A stretch of DNA of 64,000 nucleotides from Sapria himalayana (Eukaryota; Streptophyta; Magnoliopsida; Malpighiales; Rafflesiaceae): contig JAREIK010004352.1 in the NCBI GenBank assembly GCA_029783825.1, forward strand, positions 1-64,000. The letters are read 5' to 3'. Of the stretch, positions 53,049 to 64,000 are shown piece after piece (position 1 is the stretch's first letter; each line of letters begins with the position of its first letter). The notes beneath the pieces were generated by a model. The model saw only the letters and a list, made by a program, of their open reading frames with translations, was not told the DNA's origin and did no database searches. Both the position numbers and the translations under genes were made by a program.

Positions 53049-56000
53049 TATTATTTTAATTATTCACTAATATTTTAATTTTTATTTTAATTATTTATCA
53101 GTTTATTTTTATAGAATTATTAATTACAAAATAAATCATTAGTGAGACAGATCAAATTTAAATTAAACCAGTATATCCTAAATAATAAAGAATAAATCTC
53201 ATTTTTTTTCATTTTAATTTTAAATATTCAAATTTAATTATTTATTTGTTTATTTTTATATAAATATTAATTACAAAATAAATTATGAGTTACACAAATA
53301 TAATTTATATAAATTATTTTTTTTCATCAAAATAATATAGATAATCATTTTAAAAGAAAAAAAAAATTCAAAACAAATAATTATTATATAGTAATATATT
53401 TTGATTTGGTTCTGAATCATTTTAGGTTTTCTAAATATATTTTAATTGATATCTATCTAATTAATAATAAATTATTAAGTTATTTTTTCATCATTATTAG
53501 AATATTTATCAATAAAAATGTTTATATTGAATTTATATGATATATAAATATAATGATTATTATAACTAATTATTGTATTCACTTTTGAATAAAATTTTAA
53601 AATTATTATATTTTCAAAGGTTATAACCTTTGAAAATATGAAAGAATAAAAAAAATAAATTTTTTGTTATTTAATTTTTTAAATAAAACCTATAGATCAT
53701 TAAATGCTTTCTTACTTAAATCAGTAAGCTCATAAATCCCGAAACTCCTAAATACATAAACCTTTTAACGGCTATATAATACTTAATAAATAATAAATCT
53801 CATTTTTATTTCTATTTATTATAATTTTAATTTTTAATTTTAATTATTTATTGTTTAATTTTTTAGAAAAATTAATAACAAAATAAATTTCGAGTGAGAC
53901 AAATATTTTTTAAATAATTTATTTTTTTAAAAAATATAAGCTTATAAAAAGAAGGAAAATTATAAAAATTAAATATTATTATTTAGTAATATATTTTGAT
54001 TTTATTTTGAATCATTTTGTGTTATGTAAATATATTTTAATTAATATTTATATTATTAATAATAGTTTATTAATTTAATTTTTGATCATTATTATAATAT
54101 CTATCATTAAAATTATTTATATTGAATTTATATGATATATAATTAGTAAGATTAATATAATTATACATGGTATTCACATTTCAAACAATTTTAAAAATTA
54201 TTCTATTTTCAAAGGTTATAACCTTTGAAAATCAGAAAAAATCAAAAATAGAATTTTAAATTTTTATTATATAAATAAAACCTATAAACCACTAAATAAT
54301 CAAACTATTGAACTTGTATACCATATATAATAAATCATAAATCTCATTTTAATTTGTATTCATTATAATTTTAAATATTCATTTTCATTATTTATTAGTT
54401 TATTTTTTATTGAAATATCAATCACAAAATAAATAATGAGTGAGACAAATATAATTTTAATAATTTATTTTTAATCAAAAAAAAATAAGCTTATATAAAG
54501 ACATAAAAATTCAAAAACAAAAAATTATTATTTAGTAATATATTTTACTTTGATTTTGAATCATTATAATCAGTTTTGGAATTATATTTTAATTCGATCA
54601 ATCTTATTAATAATAGTTTATAAATTTATTATTTGATTATTTTTATAATATCGAACAATAAAATTAATTATATTCAATTAAAATGTCATATAATTATAAA
54701 ATTATTGTAACTAAATATTATATTTACATTTGAAAAAAATTTAATATTATTATATTTTCAAAGGTAACAACCATCAAAAATTAAATAAAAATCAAAGAAT
54801 TAAATTCATTGTTTTTTCATTCTTTAAAAAAAACTATAAATCACTAAAGGCCTAAGCAATTAAATCTATAGACTCCTAAACCCCAAAATGCCCTAAATAC
54901 TTAAACCATTAAACATATATAACCTAAATAATAAATCTCATTGTTTTTTGTATTCAGTATAATTTTAAAATTCATTTTAATTATTTTTTAGTTTATTTTT
55001 ATAGAAATATTAATTACAAAATAAATAATGAGTGAGACATATATAATTTAAATAAATTATTTTTTATGAAAAAAATAAGCTTATAAAAATAAACAAATTT
55101 CAAAAATTTAAAATTTTATTTAGTAATATAATTTACTTTGATTTTGAATTATTTTGGGTAGTGCAAATATATTTAGATCAATATCTATCTTATTAATAAT
55201 AGTTTATTAATTTATTTATTGATCATTATTATAATATATATTAATACATTTTTTATATTGAATCTATAACAAATATAATTATTAAGATTATTATAACTAA
55301 GCATTGTATTCATATTTTAGAACTATTAAAAAATTATTATATTTTTAAAGGTTATAACCTTTGAAAATCACGAAAATTCATAAAAATAAATGTTTTGTTA
55401 TTTCATTGATTAAATAAAATCTATAAACATGAAAATGTGTCAACATAGAAATCAACAAACTCCTTAACCCCAAAACCACAAAAAACGTAAACAATTAAAT
55501 AGTTATACCCTAAATAATAAATAATAAATCTCATTTTTATTAGAATTCATTATAATTTTAAATATACATTTTAATAATTTATTAGTTTAATTTTATAGAA
55601 ATATAGATTAAAAAATAAATTATTAGTGAGACAAATATAATTTAAATAATCTATTTTTCATCTAAAAATATATAGGCTTATAAATGGATACAAAAATTTA
55701 AAAATTTAAAATTAATATTTAGTAAAATATTTCACTTTGATTTTGAGTCATTTTAGGTTTTGAAAATATATTTTAAACAATATTTATCTTATTAATAATT
55801 GTTTATTACTTTTATATGATCATTATTATAATATATCAATAATATAGTTTATATTACATTTATATGATATATAATTATTATGATTATTATAACATCATAT
55901 TATATTCACTTTTCAAAAAAAATAATAAATTTTTATATTTTCAAAGGTTATAACATTCAAAAATGAGAAAAAATAACAAAAATAATTTTTTTTTATTTTA

Positions 56001-57290
56001 TTTTTTATAAAAAACCTATAAACCACTAAATGACTAAATTCTAAAATGACTAAACTCCTAAACCCTGAAGCCCATAAATACTAAAAACATTAAATTAGTA
56101 TAGTCCAAATAATAAATCATAAAACTAATTTTTATTAGTATTCATTATAATTTTAAATATTCATTTTAATTATTTATCAGTTTATTTTTATAGAAATATT
56201 AATTACAAAATAAATTATTAGTGTGACATATATAGTTTAAATAATTTATTTTTCATTAAAAAAATGGTTATAAAAAAAGGAAAATTTTTAAAAATAAATA
56301 ATTATTATTTTGTAATATATCTTCTTTTGATTTTGAATCATTTTATATTCTACAATTAAATTTTAATTTATATCATTATTATAAATACTAGTATATCAAT
56401 TTATTTATTGATCATTATTATAATATCTATCAATAAAATTATTTATATTGAGTTTATATTATATATAATTATTAAGATTATCATAACTAAATATTATATT
56501 CACATTTAAAATAAATTAAAAATTATTATATTTTCAAAGGTTATAACCTTAAAAAATCAAAAAAAAATCAAAAAATTAAAATTTTTTGTTTTTTCATTCT
56601 TTAAATAAAAATTATAAACCAGTAAAGGTCTAAACAATTAAATCACTAAACTCCTAAACCACACAACACCTAAATACTTAAACCATTAAACCAGTATATC
56701 CTAAATAATAAATAATAAATCTCAATTTTATTTGTATTCATTATAATTTTAAATATTTATTTTAATTATTTATTAGTTTATTATTATAAAATTATAAATT
56801 ACAAAATAAATTTTGAATAAGACAAATATAATTTAAATAATTTATTTTTAATAACAAAAATATAAACTTATAAAAAAAACAAATCATTCAAAAAAATTAT
56901 TATTTAGTAATATATTATACTTTGATTTGAATAAATATAGATTTTGCAAATACTTTTTAAATAATATCTATTTTATTAATAATAGTTTATTAATATATTT
57001 TTTGATCATTATTATAATATCTAGGAATGTAATTATTTATATTGAATTTAAATGACTTATATTTATGAAGATTATTATAAATAAATATTATATTTATATT
57101 TGAAAAAAATTTAAAAATTATTATATTTCGAAAGGTTAAAACCTTCAAAAATTAGATAAAATCACTTAAGGCATAAACACTTAAATGACTAAACCCCAAA
57201 ATATGTAAATACTTAAACCATTAAACCTGTATTTCCCTAATAATAAATAATAAATCTCAATTTTATTTGTATTCATTATAATTTTATCTA
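53049..57290 (-). repeat. AT-rich satellite array, minus orientation
   Basis: Boxes lie near 53624, 54218, 54768, 55352, 55949, 56544 and 57138. The whole block parallels 10650-15450 monomer by monomer. Both share, in order, CATTTTAATTTTAAATATTC, then the TTATGTAAAT variant, and then a monomer with CATGAAAATGTGTCAAC. The two blocks are thus copies of one higher-order segment. The array stops inside a monomer at 57290. Confidence 0.93.
53608..53639. repeat. Perfect satellite palindrome (best example)
   Basis: A 32-bp uninterrupted self-complementary sequence centred on AAAGGTTATAACCTTT. Both halves extend through TTTGAAAATAT and its complement. The same core is kept, with few changes, in most monomers of the window. 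Confidence 0.9.
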
Positions 57291-58170
57291 AGCTTAGTGT
57301 TCTAACCTTAACAACTAATTTTAGGAGAATTGTATAATTTGTTTACCAAACTAAACAAAATCCAATGTTGGATTCCACCCACTTACAACATTCAATGGAA
57401 TGGTTGCATAGTTGTTGCATTAAAGAAAGCATGGTTCAAGGTGGGTCATGTTTCAGAAGGCAAATCACATGCCCACCCTTATCACACCCAACCCATTACA
57501 TTTTTTGTAGATATCATGTATGCTCAAATCACAGTCTCACAAGCACCACCCCAAGACCCAACATGACCCATGTCAAGCATAAGACTCGAACCAAATTTAG
57601 TCTAGACGTCTAGTAAGTTGGATCAAGCTATGCTATAGATACACAACGAACAAGGGCCACTCCATCATCCCTCCATTATCAACATCTAACACTACAATTT
57701 AATCATCAAAGCATGCATTTTTCCTTGAAACTAACTATTCTAGTAGTTTTTTAGACGTGTTTAAACCATCACTAATGTATAAAAATTTGTCATTACATCT
57801 ACCCTGAAGTTGGTAAGGGAGATTGGGTAAAGGGTGAAAAAAAAACTATTCTAGTAGTTTTTACTTCATCATGACAGTAATTTTCCATGAACAAACAAGG
57901 TATTGTCAAATAAAATGCTAAGCTAGGAAAGATGAGACAGTGTTAAGGAAAAGGCTACTTGGAATGATGAAGCTTTCAGAAATAGAAAATCAGGAGGTAT
58001 CCACTAAGTGAAGCTACTAAACTTAATAAACAACATTGCAGGGTCTACACAAAATACACAAATAAATAAAGTTTCACAGCACACTCCAAACAGGCTACAT
58101 ACCCGGCTTCTTATACACAGAGACAAACATCTACTTGATGCATTTGAAGCTTAAAAATAAAAACTTTTAA
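57291..58170. other. Island sequence left of the RRM fragment
   Basis: Normal-complexity DNA. Two overlapping short frames at 57330-57613 show no recognised domain. A small retroposon lies at 57752-57843. The rest up to 58170 may be 3' flank of the RRM gene fragment on the minus strand, but no polyadenylation signal can be singled out. Confidence 0.5.
57733..57862 (+). mobile_element. Tiny retroposed insert with target duplication and poly-A
   Basis: The 19-bp sequence AACTATTCTAGTAGTTTTT occurs at 57733-57751 and again at 57844-57862. Between them are about 92 bp ending in an A run. A long direct target duplication next to a 3' A tail is the signature of target-primed retroposition, as by LINE machinery. 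The body, around GTTGGTAAGGGAGATTGGG, is too short for me to name its source. Confidence 0.7.
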
Positions 58171-58173
58171 AGA

Positions 58174-58988
58174 TTACCAATAGGATGGGTATGGTATACT
58201 GCTACTCCTATGATAGCTTCCGGACCTTAACTGGCCGCCAGACCCAAGTGGCGACCCAGAAAGTCTCTGACCCAAATCATAGGAAATGCCAGAGAAAGGT
58301 GACCCATATGCATTGGGGGTGGTTCATGCTATTAGGTAAGGCTGGCACTAAATAGAATCAAAAAGTATACAACACAAGAGACGCTAAAGAAAATAGACCC
58401 CAAAAGCAATCACAACTCATGAAAGTTCTAGAAGTATAGTACCTCATGAATAACAAAGGGGAGAAGAATAGGATGATCCCTTACATGACTCAAACAATCG
58501 CTTGGATTGAAGTGAGTTTTCACTTCCACTTAGCATCAAAATAGAATGCATTAGCATTCTAGATGAATTTGGGGAAGGAACAATCACATTACAGACATTT
58601 TGCAGTTTATATTGCCCAGAAATCTGAACAAAGAAGAGTTTTGCTAGTTTAATTCATAACAAGCAAAATCATGTCCAATGGGCAGAAGGAGAAACTGCAG
58701 GAAGTACAACAACTAGATCCAACAGAAGAGATAAATTCACATACAGTCAAATGCTTGTAGAAAATAATGGACACACCATAAACTTTAGGGTACGATCATA
58801 GATAACCACTAGACTAGAGAAAAGCTTGACAGCATAGTCTACAATCTCACGAGTTTCATATTCTACAAAAGCATATTCTTTGAATTTGTCACTCTCCTTA
58901 TCCCGAGCAAAGTACAACTTCAGAACTCTCCCAGCTTGAATTAAAATATCATACAAAACCCTATCGCTTACCCTCTCATCCAAATTCC
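58174..58988 (-). pseudogene. RRM protein gene fragment (SF3B4-like), likely pseudogene
   Basis: Two exons of a plant RNA-binding protein. Exon 58988-58777 starts after a TTTTTTAAG acceptor with a split Gly codon. It reads GNLDERVSDRVLYDILIQAG, then AFVEYETREIVDYAVKLFSS and YDRTLKFM, before a GT donor at 58776. This is most of an RRM like that of the SF3B4/SAP49-type protein AT4G10110 (similarity recalled, not searched). The RNP1 segment reads KEYAFVEY, with Glu where RRMs normally have Gly. The last exon, 58347-58174, starts after CTATTTAG and reads PALPNSMNHP. One base then seems to be missing, and PNAYGSPFSGISYDLGQRLS to IPYPSYW and a stop follow in the shifted frame. The first exon and any middle exon were not found. 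The retained intron borders rule out a processed copy. It is most likely a truncated duplicate, possibly moved by a transposon. Confidence 0.75.
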
Positions 58989-58999
58989 CTTAAAAAATT

Positions 59000-59535
59000 A
59001 TTACAATATATAATATAAAGATGTTCCGTGAATACTTAGAGAATCAAGATATTGGATGCTTAGAGAAACAAGATAATTATGGAAGAAGAATTTTGTCGAG
59101 AAGTTGGTGAGCAGAAAATATGGAGCTTGCTATTTTTTTTCCCTTACATTCATGACCCAATCAGCCTTCAAATAGGCATTAAAGCTAAATTGAAAAACAC
59201 CCCATTATGTGGGAGAACACCCCTACTGACTTTACAAAATAAACTACCACAACTTAAGAGAAAAATAAGGAAAAGACTAAGTATAAGTCAACAACTGAAA
59301 TGGGTAAAGAGTGGGTAGTTAATGGTGTTTTGTTTGAAATTGTACTGATAAGAACGTAACCAAAATAATGTTGAGATGTGGTAGTGGTTCATGTAATGGC
59401 CTAAGTATGCTGATGACTACTGATTTTCAATAGGTTAACCTCATCAATTCTAGTGATTCAATGCGCTGTTTTTTGATAAAAATTAAATGTAAGGAAGAGC
59501 AGATACAATTAGAAACTCAATGGGAAAACTTACAG
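59000..59535. other. Unassigned sequence upstream of the RRM fragment
   Basis: This is where the missing first exon of the minus-strand RRM gene would be expected, but nothing resembling a VYIG end followed by a donor is visible. The plus-strand frame at 59079-59318 has no recognised domain. Confidence 0.5.
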
Positions 59536-59657
59536 AATGCTGCAAATATGGCCAATGATATAGGAGACGCGAGCTTGAAGCCGAGCTGTTGGAAATGGCC
59601 GAACGTGATGAAGAAGACGTGCAAGTCTTTCTAGCGATCGATTCTTCATTATATTAA
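59536..59657 (+). other. Possible terminal exon of an unidentified gene
   Basis: After a TTACAG acceptor at 59535 there is a GC-richer stretch. From 59559 it encodes RRRELEAELLEMAERDEED and then VQVFLAIDSSLY, ending in TAA at 59655-59657. The charged, helix-like composition and balanced codons stand out from the surrounding AT-rich DNA. A TGA at 59556 lies just before, so the exon is either read from another frame or broken. I do not recognise the protein. Confidence 0.3.
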
Positions 59658-59828
59658 ATTAAGTTAAAAATAATTTTATTAAATTAATCACATAATTTTA
59701 TTAAATCACCTTATATTTACATTATATTTTTATTTCTCTTAGGAATAAATTAAATATCAACAAGTTAATTTTAAAATTAAATATTATTACTTATTTTATC
59801 AATAAAAAACTCAATTTTGAATGTAAAA

Positions 59829-59895
59829 ATATTTAGATATTTTTTAATTTTATCATAAGTTTTTCTTATGATAAAATTAAAAAATATCTAAATAT
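59829..59895. repeat. Perfect 31-bp hairpin with T5 loop
   Basis: Left arm 59829-59859 and right arm 59865-59895 are exactly complementary, 31 of 31, around a loop of five T. The arm core is TTAATTTTATCATAAG. It is unrelated to the satellite palindrome. It could be the fold of a MITE-like element or a recent inverted duplication. Confidence 0.95.
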
Positions 59896-60084
59896 AGAGT
59901 AAAATTAAAAATATTATTAATTATTTAAAAAAATAAATAAGAAATTAGTTACAAATCAATAAATTCAAAATTAAAATTTTCACATCCACGACACTAATAA
60001 AAGTGAAAAGTTTTTTGATTTTCAGCCCCTTATTCCTTGGAAAATTTTAAAGAGGTAATAAATTTTTTAAACCTATTAGTCTTA

Positions 60085-60357
60085 ACAATGACACATCTAG
60101 TAAGTATCATTAAATGTCTACTTACAAATATAATAATGACATTTTATAAATGCGTCAAAATATAAAGCGTCATTAATTTTAAGTTTTTTTGTAGTAACAA
60201 TGACACTTCTAGTAAGTGTCATAAAAACTTAATACATTTTCAAAATAATGAAGATTTTAGATAAGTGTCATTAAATGTCTAATTACAAATAATATAACGA
60301 CATTTTCTGAAAGCGTCAAGATATAAAGCATCATTAATTTGCTGTTTTGTTGTAGAG
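60085..60357 (-). mobile_element. CACTA-like transposon terminus, tandemly doubled
   Basis: Two consecutive units, 60085-60197 and 60198-60357, share ACAATGACAC, CTAGTAAGTGTCAT, ATTAAATGTCTA, TTACAAATA, AAAGCGTCATTAATTT and the end TTTGTAGTA or TTGTTGTAGA. Read inward, the ends are TACTACAAAAAAAC and CTCTACAACAAAACAGC. These are close to the CACTACAA start of plant CACTA (En/Spm) elements, followed by short TGACGC/TGACAC subterminal motifs. The outer end lies exactly where homology to 50749-50924 stops. No transposase and no certain opposite end were found. Confidence 0.6.
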
Positions 60358-60360
60358 GCT

Positions 60361-60537
60361 TGATCTCGTCAGTTGTCTGAATGTTATCATCCCGGCTTGC
60401 TAGTGTGCCCTCTACAAGCTGGTGGCCCATACTTCTGGCTGCTTCTAGGACTTTCTGGCCCCTCTAAATGCTACACCAAAATGGACAAGAATATGTGCAT
60501 GTGTGTACTGTGGTCTGTCGCTATGTGTGTGTGGTGC
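60361..60537. repeat. Unique inverted-repeat marker, right copy
   Basis: Reverse complement of 50749-50924 with scattered substitutions. The CACTA-like terminus abuts its left side and satellite starts on its right (GCATCAGTATAAGGG). The frame 60373-60579 simply reads through it. Confidence 0.9.
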
Positions 60538-62873
60538 ATCAGTATAAGGGTATACAAATTTAGTAATATAAGTATTTAGTTAATTTGTGGTTTATAGGTT
60601 TTATTTAAATAATTAAATAACAAAAAAATTATTTTTATGAATTTTTCTCATTTTCAAGGTTATAACCATTGAAAATATTATAATTTTTAATTTTTTTTAA
60701 ATGTTAATACAATATTTAATTATAATAATCATAAAAATTAAATATCATGTAAATTCAATATAAATAATTTTATTGATCGATATTATAATACTGATCATAA
60801 AAAAGATTAATAAACTATTATTAATAAGATAGATATTAATTAAAATATATTTGCAAAAGCGTAAATGATTCAAAATCAAAGTAAAATATATTACTAAATA
60901 ATATTTTTTTATTTTTAAAGTTTTGATTGTTTTTATAAGCTTGTAATTTTTTTTGATGAAGATAAGTTATTTAAATTATATTTGTCTCATTCATAATTTT
61001 ATTTTGCAATTAATATTTCTATAAAAATAAACAAATAAATAATTAAAATGAATAATAAAATTATAATGAATACAAATAAAAATGAGATTTATGAATAATT
61101 ATTTAGGATATACTGGTTTAATGGTTTAAATATTTAGGAGTTTAGTAGTTTATATGTTTTATTTAAATAATGAAATAAAAAAAAAATTATTTTTCAAATT
61201 TTTTATCAATTTTGAAGGTTATAACCTTTATGAATATAATAATCTTTAAATTTTTTTCAAATGTGAATATAATATTTAGTTATAATAAACTTAATAATTA
61301 TATATCATGTAAATTAAAAATAAACAATTTTATTGATAGATATTAATAAACTAAATATAAATATAATAATGATCAAAAAATAAATTTATAAACTATTATT
61401 TATTAATATATATTAATATATTATTTATAAATACTTAAACCTATAAAGATGGTTTAAATGTTTAAGTATATAAGGGTTTTTTGGTTTTGGGGTTTAGGAG
61501 TTTAATGATTTAAGCGTTTAGGCATTTAATAGTTTATAGGTTTTATATAAACAATAAAATAACAAAAAAATTATTTTTGTGATTTTATCTCATTTTCAAA
61601 GATGATAACCTTTAAAAATATAATAATTTTTAAATTATTTTCAAATGTAAATATAATATTTAATTATAATAATCTTTATAATTATATAATATGTAAATTC
61701 AATATAAACAATTTTATTGATAAAAATTCTAATAATGATCAAAAAATAATTTAATAATCGATTAATAATAAGATAGATATCAATTAAAATATAATTACAA
61801 AACCTAAAATGATTCAGAAGTAAAGCAAAATATATAACTATATCATAATTTTTTGTTTTGAAAATATTTTTCCTTTTAAAAAGTTTATCTATAATTTTTT
61901 GATGAAAAATAATTTATTTAAATTATTTTTATCTATCTCAATTTATTTTGTAATTAATATTTATATATAAATAAACAAATAAATAATTAAAATGAATATT
62001 TAAAATTATAATGAAAAAAAATGAGATTTATTATTTATTATTTAGGGATACCGGTTTAATTTAAATTAGATTTGTCTCACTAATAATTTATTTTGTAATT
62101 AATATTTCTAAAAAATAAATTGATAAATAATTAAAATAAAAATTTAAAATTATACTTAATAAAAATTAAAATTAGATTTATGATTTATTATTAATGTATA
62201 CCAGTTTAATGATTTAAGTATTTAGAGGTTTTGTTGTTAGGAGTTTAGTGATTTATGTTTTAAGGCTTTTAGTGGTATATAGGTTTTATTTAAAAAAATA
62301 AAATAACAAAAAAAATTTCTATATTTTTTTTATCATTTTCATAGGTTATATCATTTGAAAATATAATAATATTTAAATTTTTTTGAAATTTTTAAACAAT
62401 ATTTTGTTATAATAATATTAATAATTATATATCATATAAATTTAATTTTAATAATTGTATTGATAGATATTATTATAATGATCAAAAATTAAATTTATAA
62501 ATTATTAATATTTAAGATAGATAATAATTAAAAAATATTTACAAAATACAAATTGATTCAAAATTAAAGTAACTTATATTACTTGATAATAATGTTTAAA
62601 TTTTAAATTTATACTTCATTTATAAGCATATATTTTTATTATATAAATAATATATTATTTAAATTATATTTGTCTCACTCATAATTTATCTTGTAATAAA
62701 TATTTCTAAATAAATACCCTAATAAATAATTAAAATGAATATTTAAAAATATAATAAATAGCAATAAAAATTAGATTTTTTAATTATTAAGTAGTATTTA
62801 GTGGTTTAATGGTTTATATATTTAGGCATTACGGGATTTAGGTGTTTACTGATTTAACTTTATATGCATTTAG
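60538..62873 (+). repeat. AT-rich satellite array, plus orientation
   Basis: Boxes lie near 60660, 61222, 61605 and 62350. In reverse complement, the first part matches 49600-50740, including the rare AATACTGATCATAAAA and GATGAAGATAA variants and the rearrangement at 61428-61470. The later part matches 44706-45750. It ends at the target site GCATTTAG (62866-62873) of hAT copy 3. Confidence 0.92.
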
Positions 62874-64000
62874 TTGGGCTACTCACGGGACTCGGAGATT
62901 CGTGACCTGACCCGAACTCTTGTCCCGAAAAAATCGGGACTGAGAAAAATCCATTGACTTAGACATTTCCCGTCCCGTTATGTCATGTATTTTTTCTTTT
63001 GGGACGGTTCCGGATCTTAAGCAATATCCATCCGGAGAACCGTCCCATCCTAAAAAACTGATAATACAACTATATATATATATATATATATATAACATGA
63101 AGATGCCACCAATTCCACTACTGCCCATCCAATTCCGACGCACCTATTGCTGTTTCGACGAGTTCCAGGCAACCTCATGCCATTCCAGCTAAATTTAGTT
63201 AGGTCCAGCCCTTGTCAGTAACAATTCTGGTTGCCTCCACCGTGTCCCAGATGCCACCAGCCTTTTGGTTTGTTTATTTGACGAGAATTGAGTGATTAAT
63301 TATTATTATTATGTGTCTTAGTTATTTTTATTGAGTATTGGTTGTGGTGTTGTGGTTGGGCCGAATTAGTGGGCTGAATGTGTTACAGTCAGTTTTGTAT
63401 AGCTTGCTTGTTTGAAATATTTTTATGTATTTATGCTTAACATATCATATTAATTAATGGCAATGCAGATGGCACAATCCAGTGGTAAATGAAAAATACA
63501 ATAAATTGAAGATGATAACATCTCAAATGATCAAAGTACTGGTAAATCAAATCATTATCCTTTCAAGAACCCTCCTATTGTTACGGCAGGTTCTTCAATT
63601 CCAATTGCAAAAGAAAGTCAAGTTACATCTGAACCTCAAGCTCATAAAAAGTATAAGTCTGATGTTTGGGAAACTTATGAGATATTAGTTGATTCAGAGA
63701 AAAATGAAACTGGTATGGCAGCTTGTATATGGTGTTAGAAAGAATATTTGGCAAAAAGTGATCAAGGTATTTCGGGTTTATGGGAATACTTGAGATTGAC
63801 GTGTAGGAAATTTCTGCACAAAAAAGAATTAAAAGAAGCTCACAAAGGTAAAGACAAGTCACAATCTTTGTTGAGTTTCACTAAAGGTACAGTTCAAAGA
63901 ATAACAAATTAACTTGTTGGCAATTTGATCAACAACTAGTTAGGGAGGCTTTGGTGAAAATGATCATAAAAGATGAATTGTCTTTTTGTTTTGTTGAGAG
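62874..64000 (+). mobile_element. hAT DNA transposon, copy 3 (cut by window end)
   Basis: Left inverted repeat TTGGGCTACTCACGGGAC at 62874-62891, preceded by GCATTTAG. The GGGAC-rich subterminal region, an AT microsatellite near 63071-63094 and the leader before the transposase follow the same layout as copy 1. The right end lies beyond the window. Confidence 0.92.
63470..64000 (+). pseudogene. hAT transposase pseudogene, copy 3 (5' part)
   Basis: The N-terminal transposase region runs out of the window. The frame from 63482 (MVNEKYNKLKMITSQMIKV) loses register near 63570. The BED region keeps both cysteines (ACIWC) but is followed directly by a TAG near 63736. GISGLWEYLRLTCRKF follows. A deletion in the GGTACAGTTCAAAG stretch near 63890 shifts the frame once more. 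It is not functional as read. Confidence 0.85.

Noticed and set aside
57330..57613. Overlapping frames of 78 and 82 codons
   Set aside because: They overlap in different frames, show no domain or start context, and the sequence has no other coding sign.
57685..57700. AACACTACAATTT as the missing left end of the CACTA-like element
   Set aside because: Only eight bases match and no subterminal repeats follow.
60373..60579. Cys/Trp-rich 68-codon frame
   Set aside because: It reads through the inverted marker into satellite. The partner copy at 50749-50924 does not keep the frame.

Overview
The window looks like plant nuclear DNA, probably from a flowering plant. It is very AT-rich heterochromatin-type sequence. 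The pointers to a plant are degenerate hAT and Ty1/copia transposons, a CACTA-like terminus, an interstitial tract of the plant telomere heptamer (AAACCCT), and exons of an RRM protein interrupted by GT-AG introns. There is no tRNA, rRNA, operon or convincing intact gene. The long ORFs are by-products of low-complexity or satellite sequence.

Most of the 64 kb is one satellite family with monomers of about 590-610 bp and a second size class of about 735-745 bp. Each well-preserved monomer has two landmarks. One is a self-complementary box (core AAAGGTTATAACCTTT, often 26-32 bp in full). The other is a block of roughly ten to twelve 8-bp units that resemble a telomere repeat (TTTAGGGG, TTTAGTGG and similar), which also shows the orientation. 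Plus-oriented arrays lie at 1-2702, 6392-10645, 33745-36100 and 60538-62873. Minus-oriented arrays lie at 10646-26312, 36100-41247, 44699-50748 and 53049-57290. The region is therefore a mosaic of inverted blocks.

Non-satellite material interrupts these arrays. There are three copies of one hAT element: 2703-6391 plus, 41248-44698 minus, and 62874 to the window end plus. All three sit at the same satellite position (GCATTTAG). A mixed island at 26312-33744 holds a duplicated marker, a decayed copia reverse transcriptase, a purine tract of about 2.5 kb and a minisatellite. A short insert lies at 46733-47300. An island at 50749-53048 carries the telomere-like tract, an inverted relative of the minisatellite and the second marker copy. 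An island at 57291-60537 holds a small retroposon, a broken RRM gene fragment, a perfect 31-bp hairpin and a doubled CACTA-like end.

Diagnostic variants, shared flanks and inverted unique markers indicate that the locus grew by repeated segmental duplication and inversion of multi-monomer blocks. The hAT copies and unique markers were carried along as passengers. No genes here appear to work together. The most novel object is the satellite itself, with its octameric telomere-like block and conserved palindrome.
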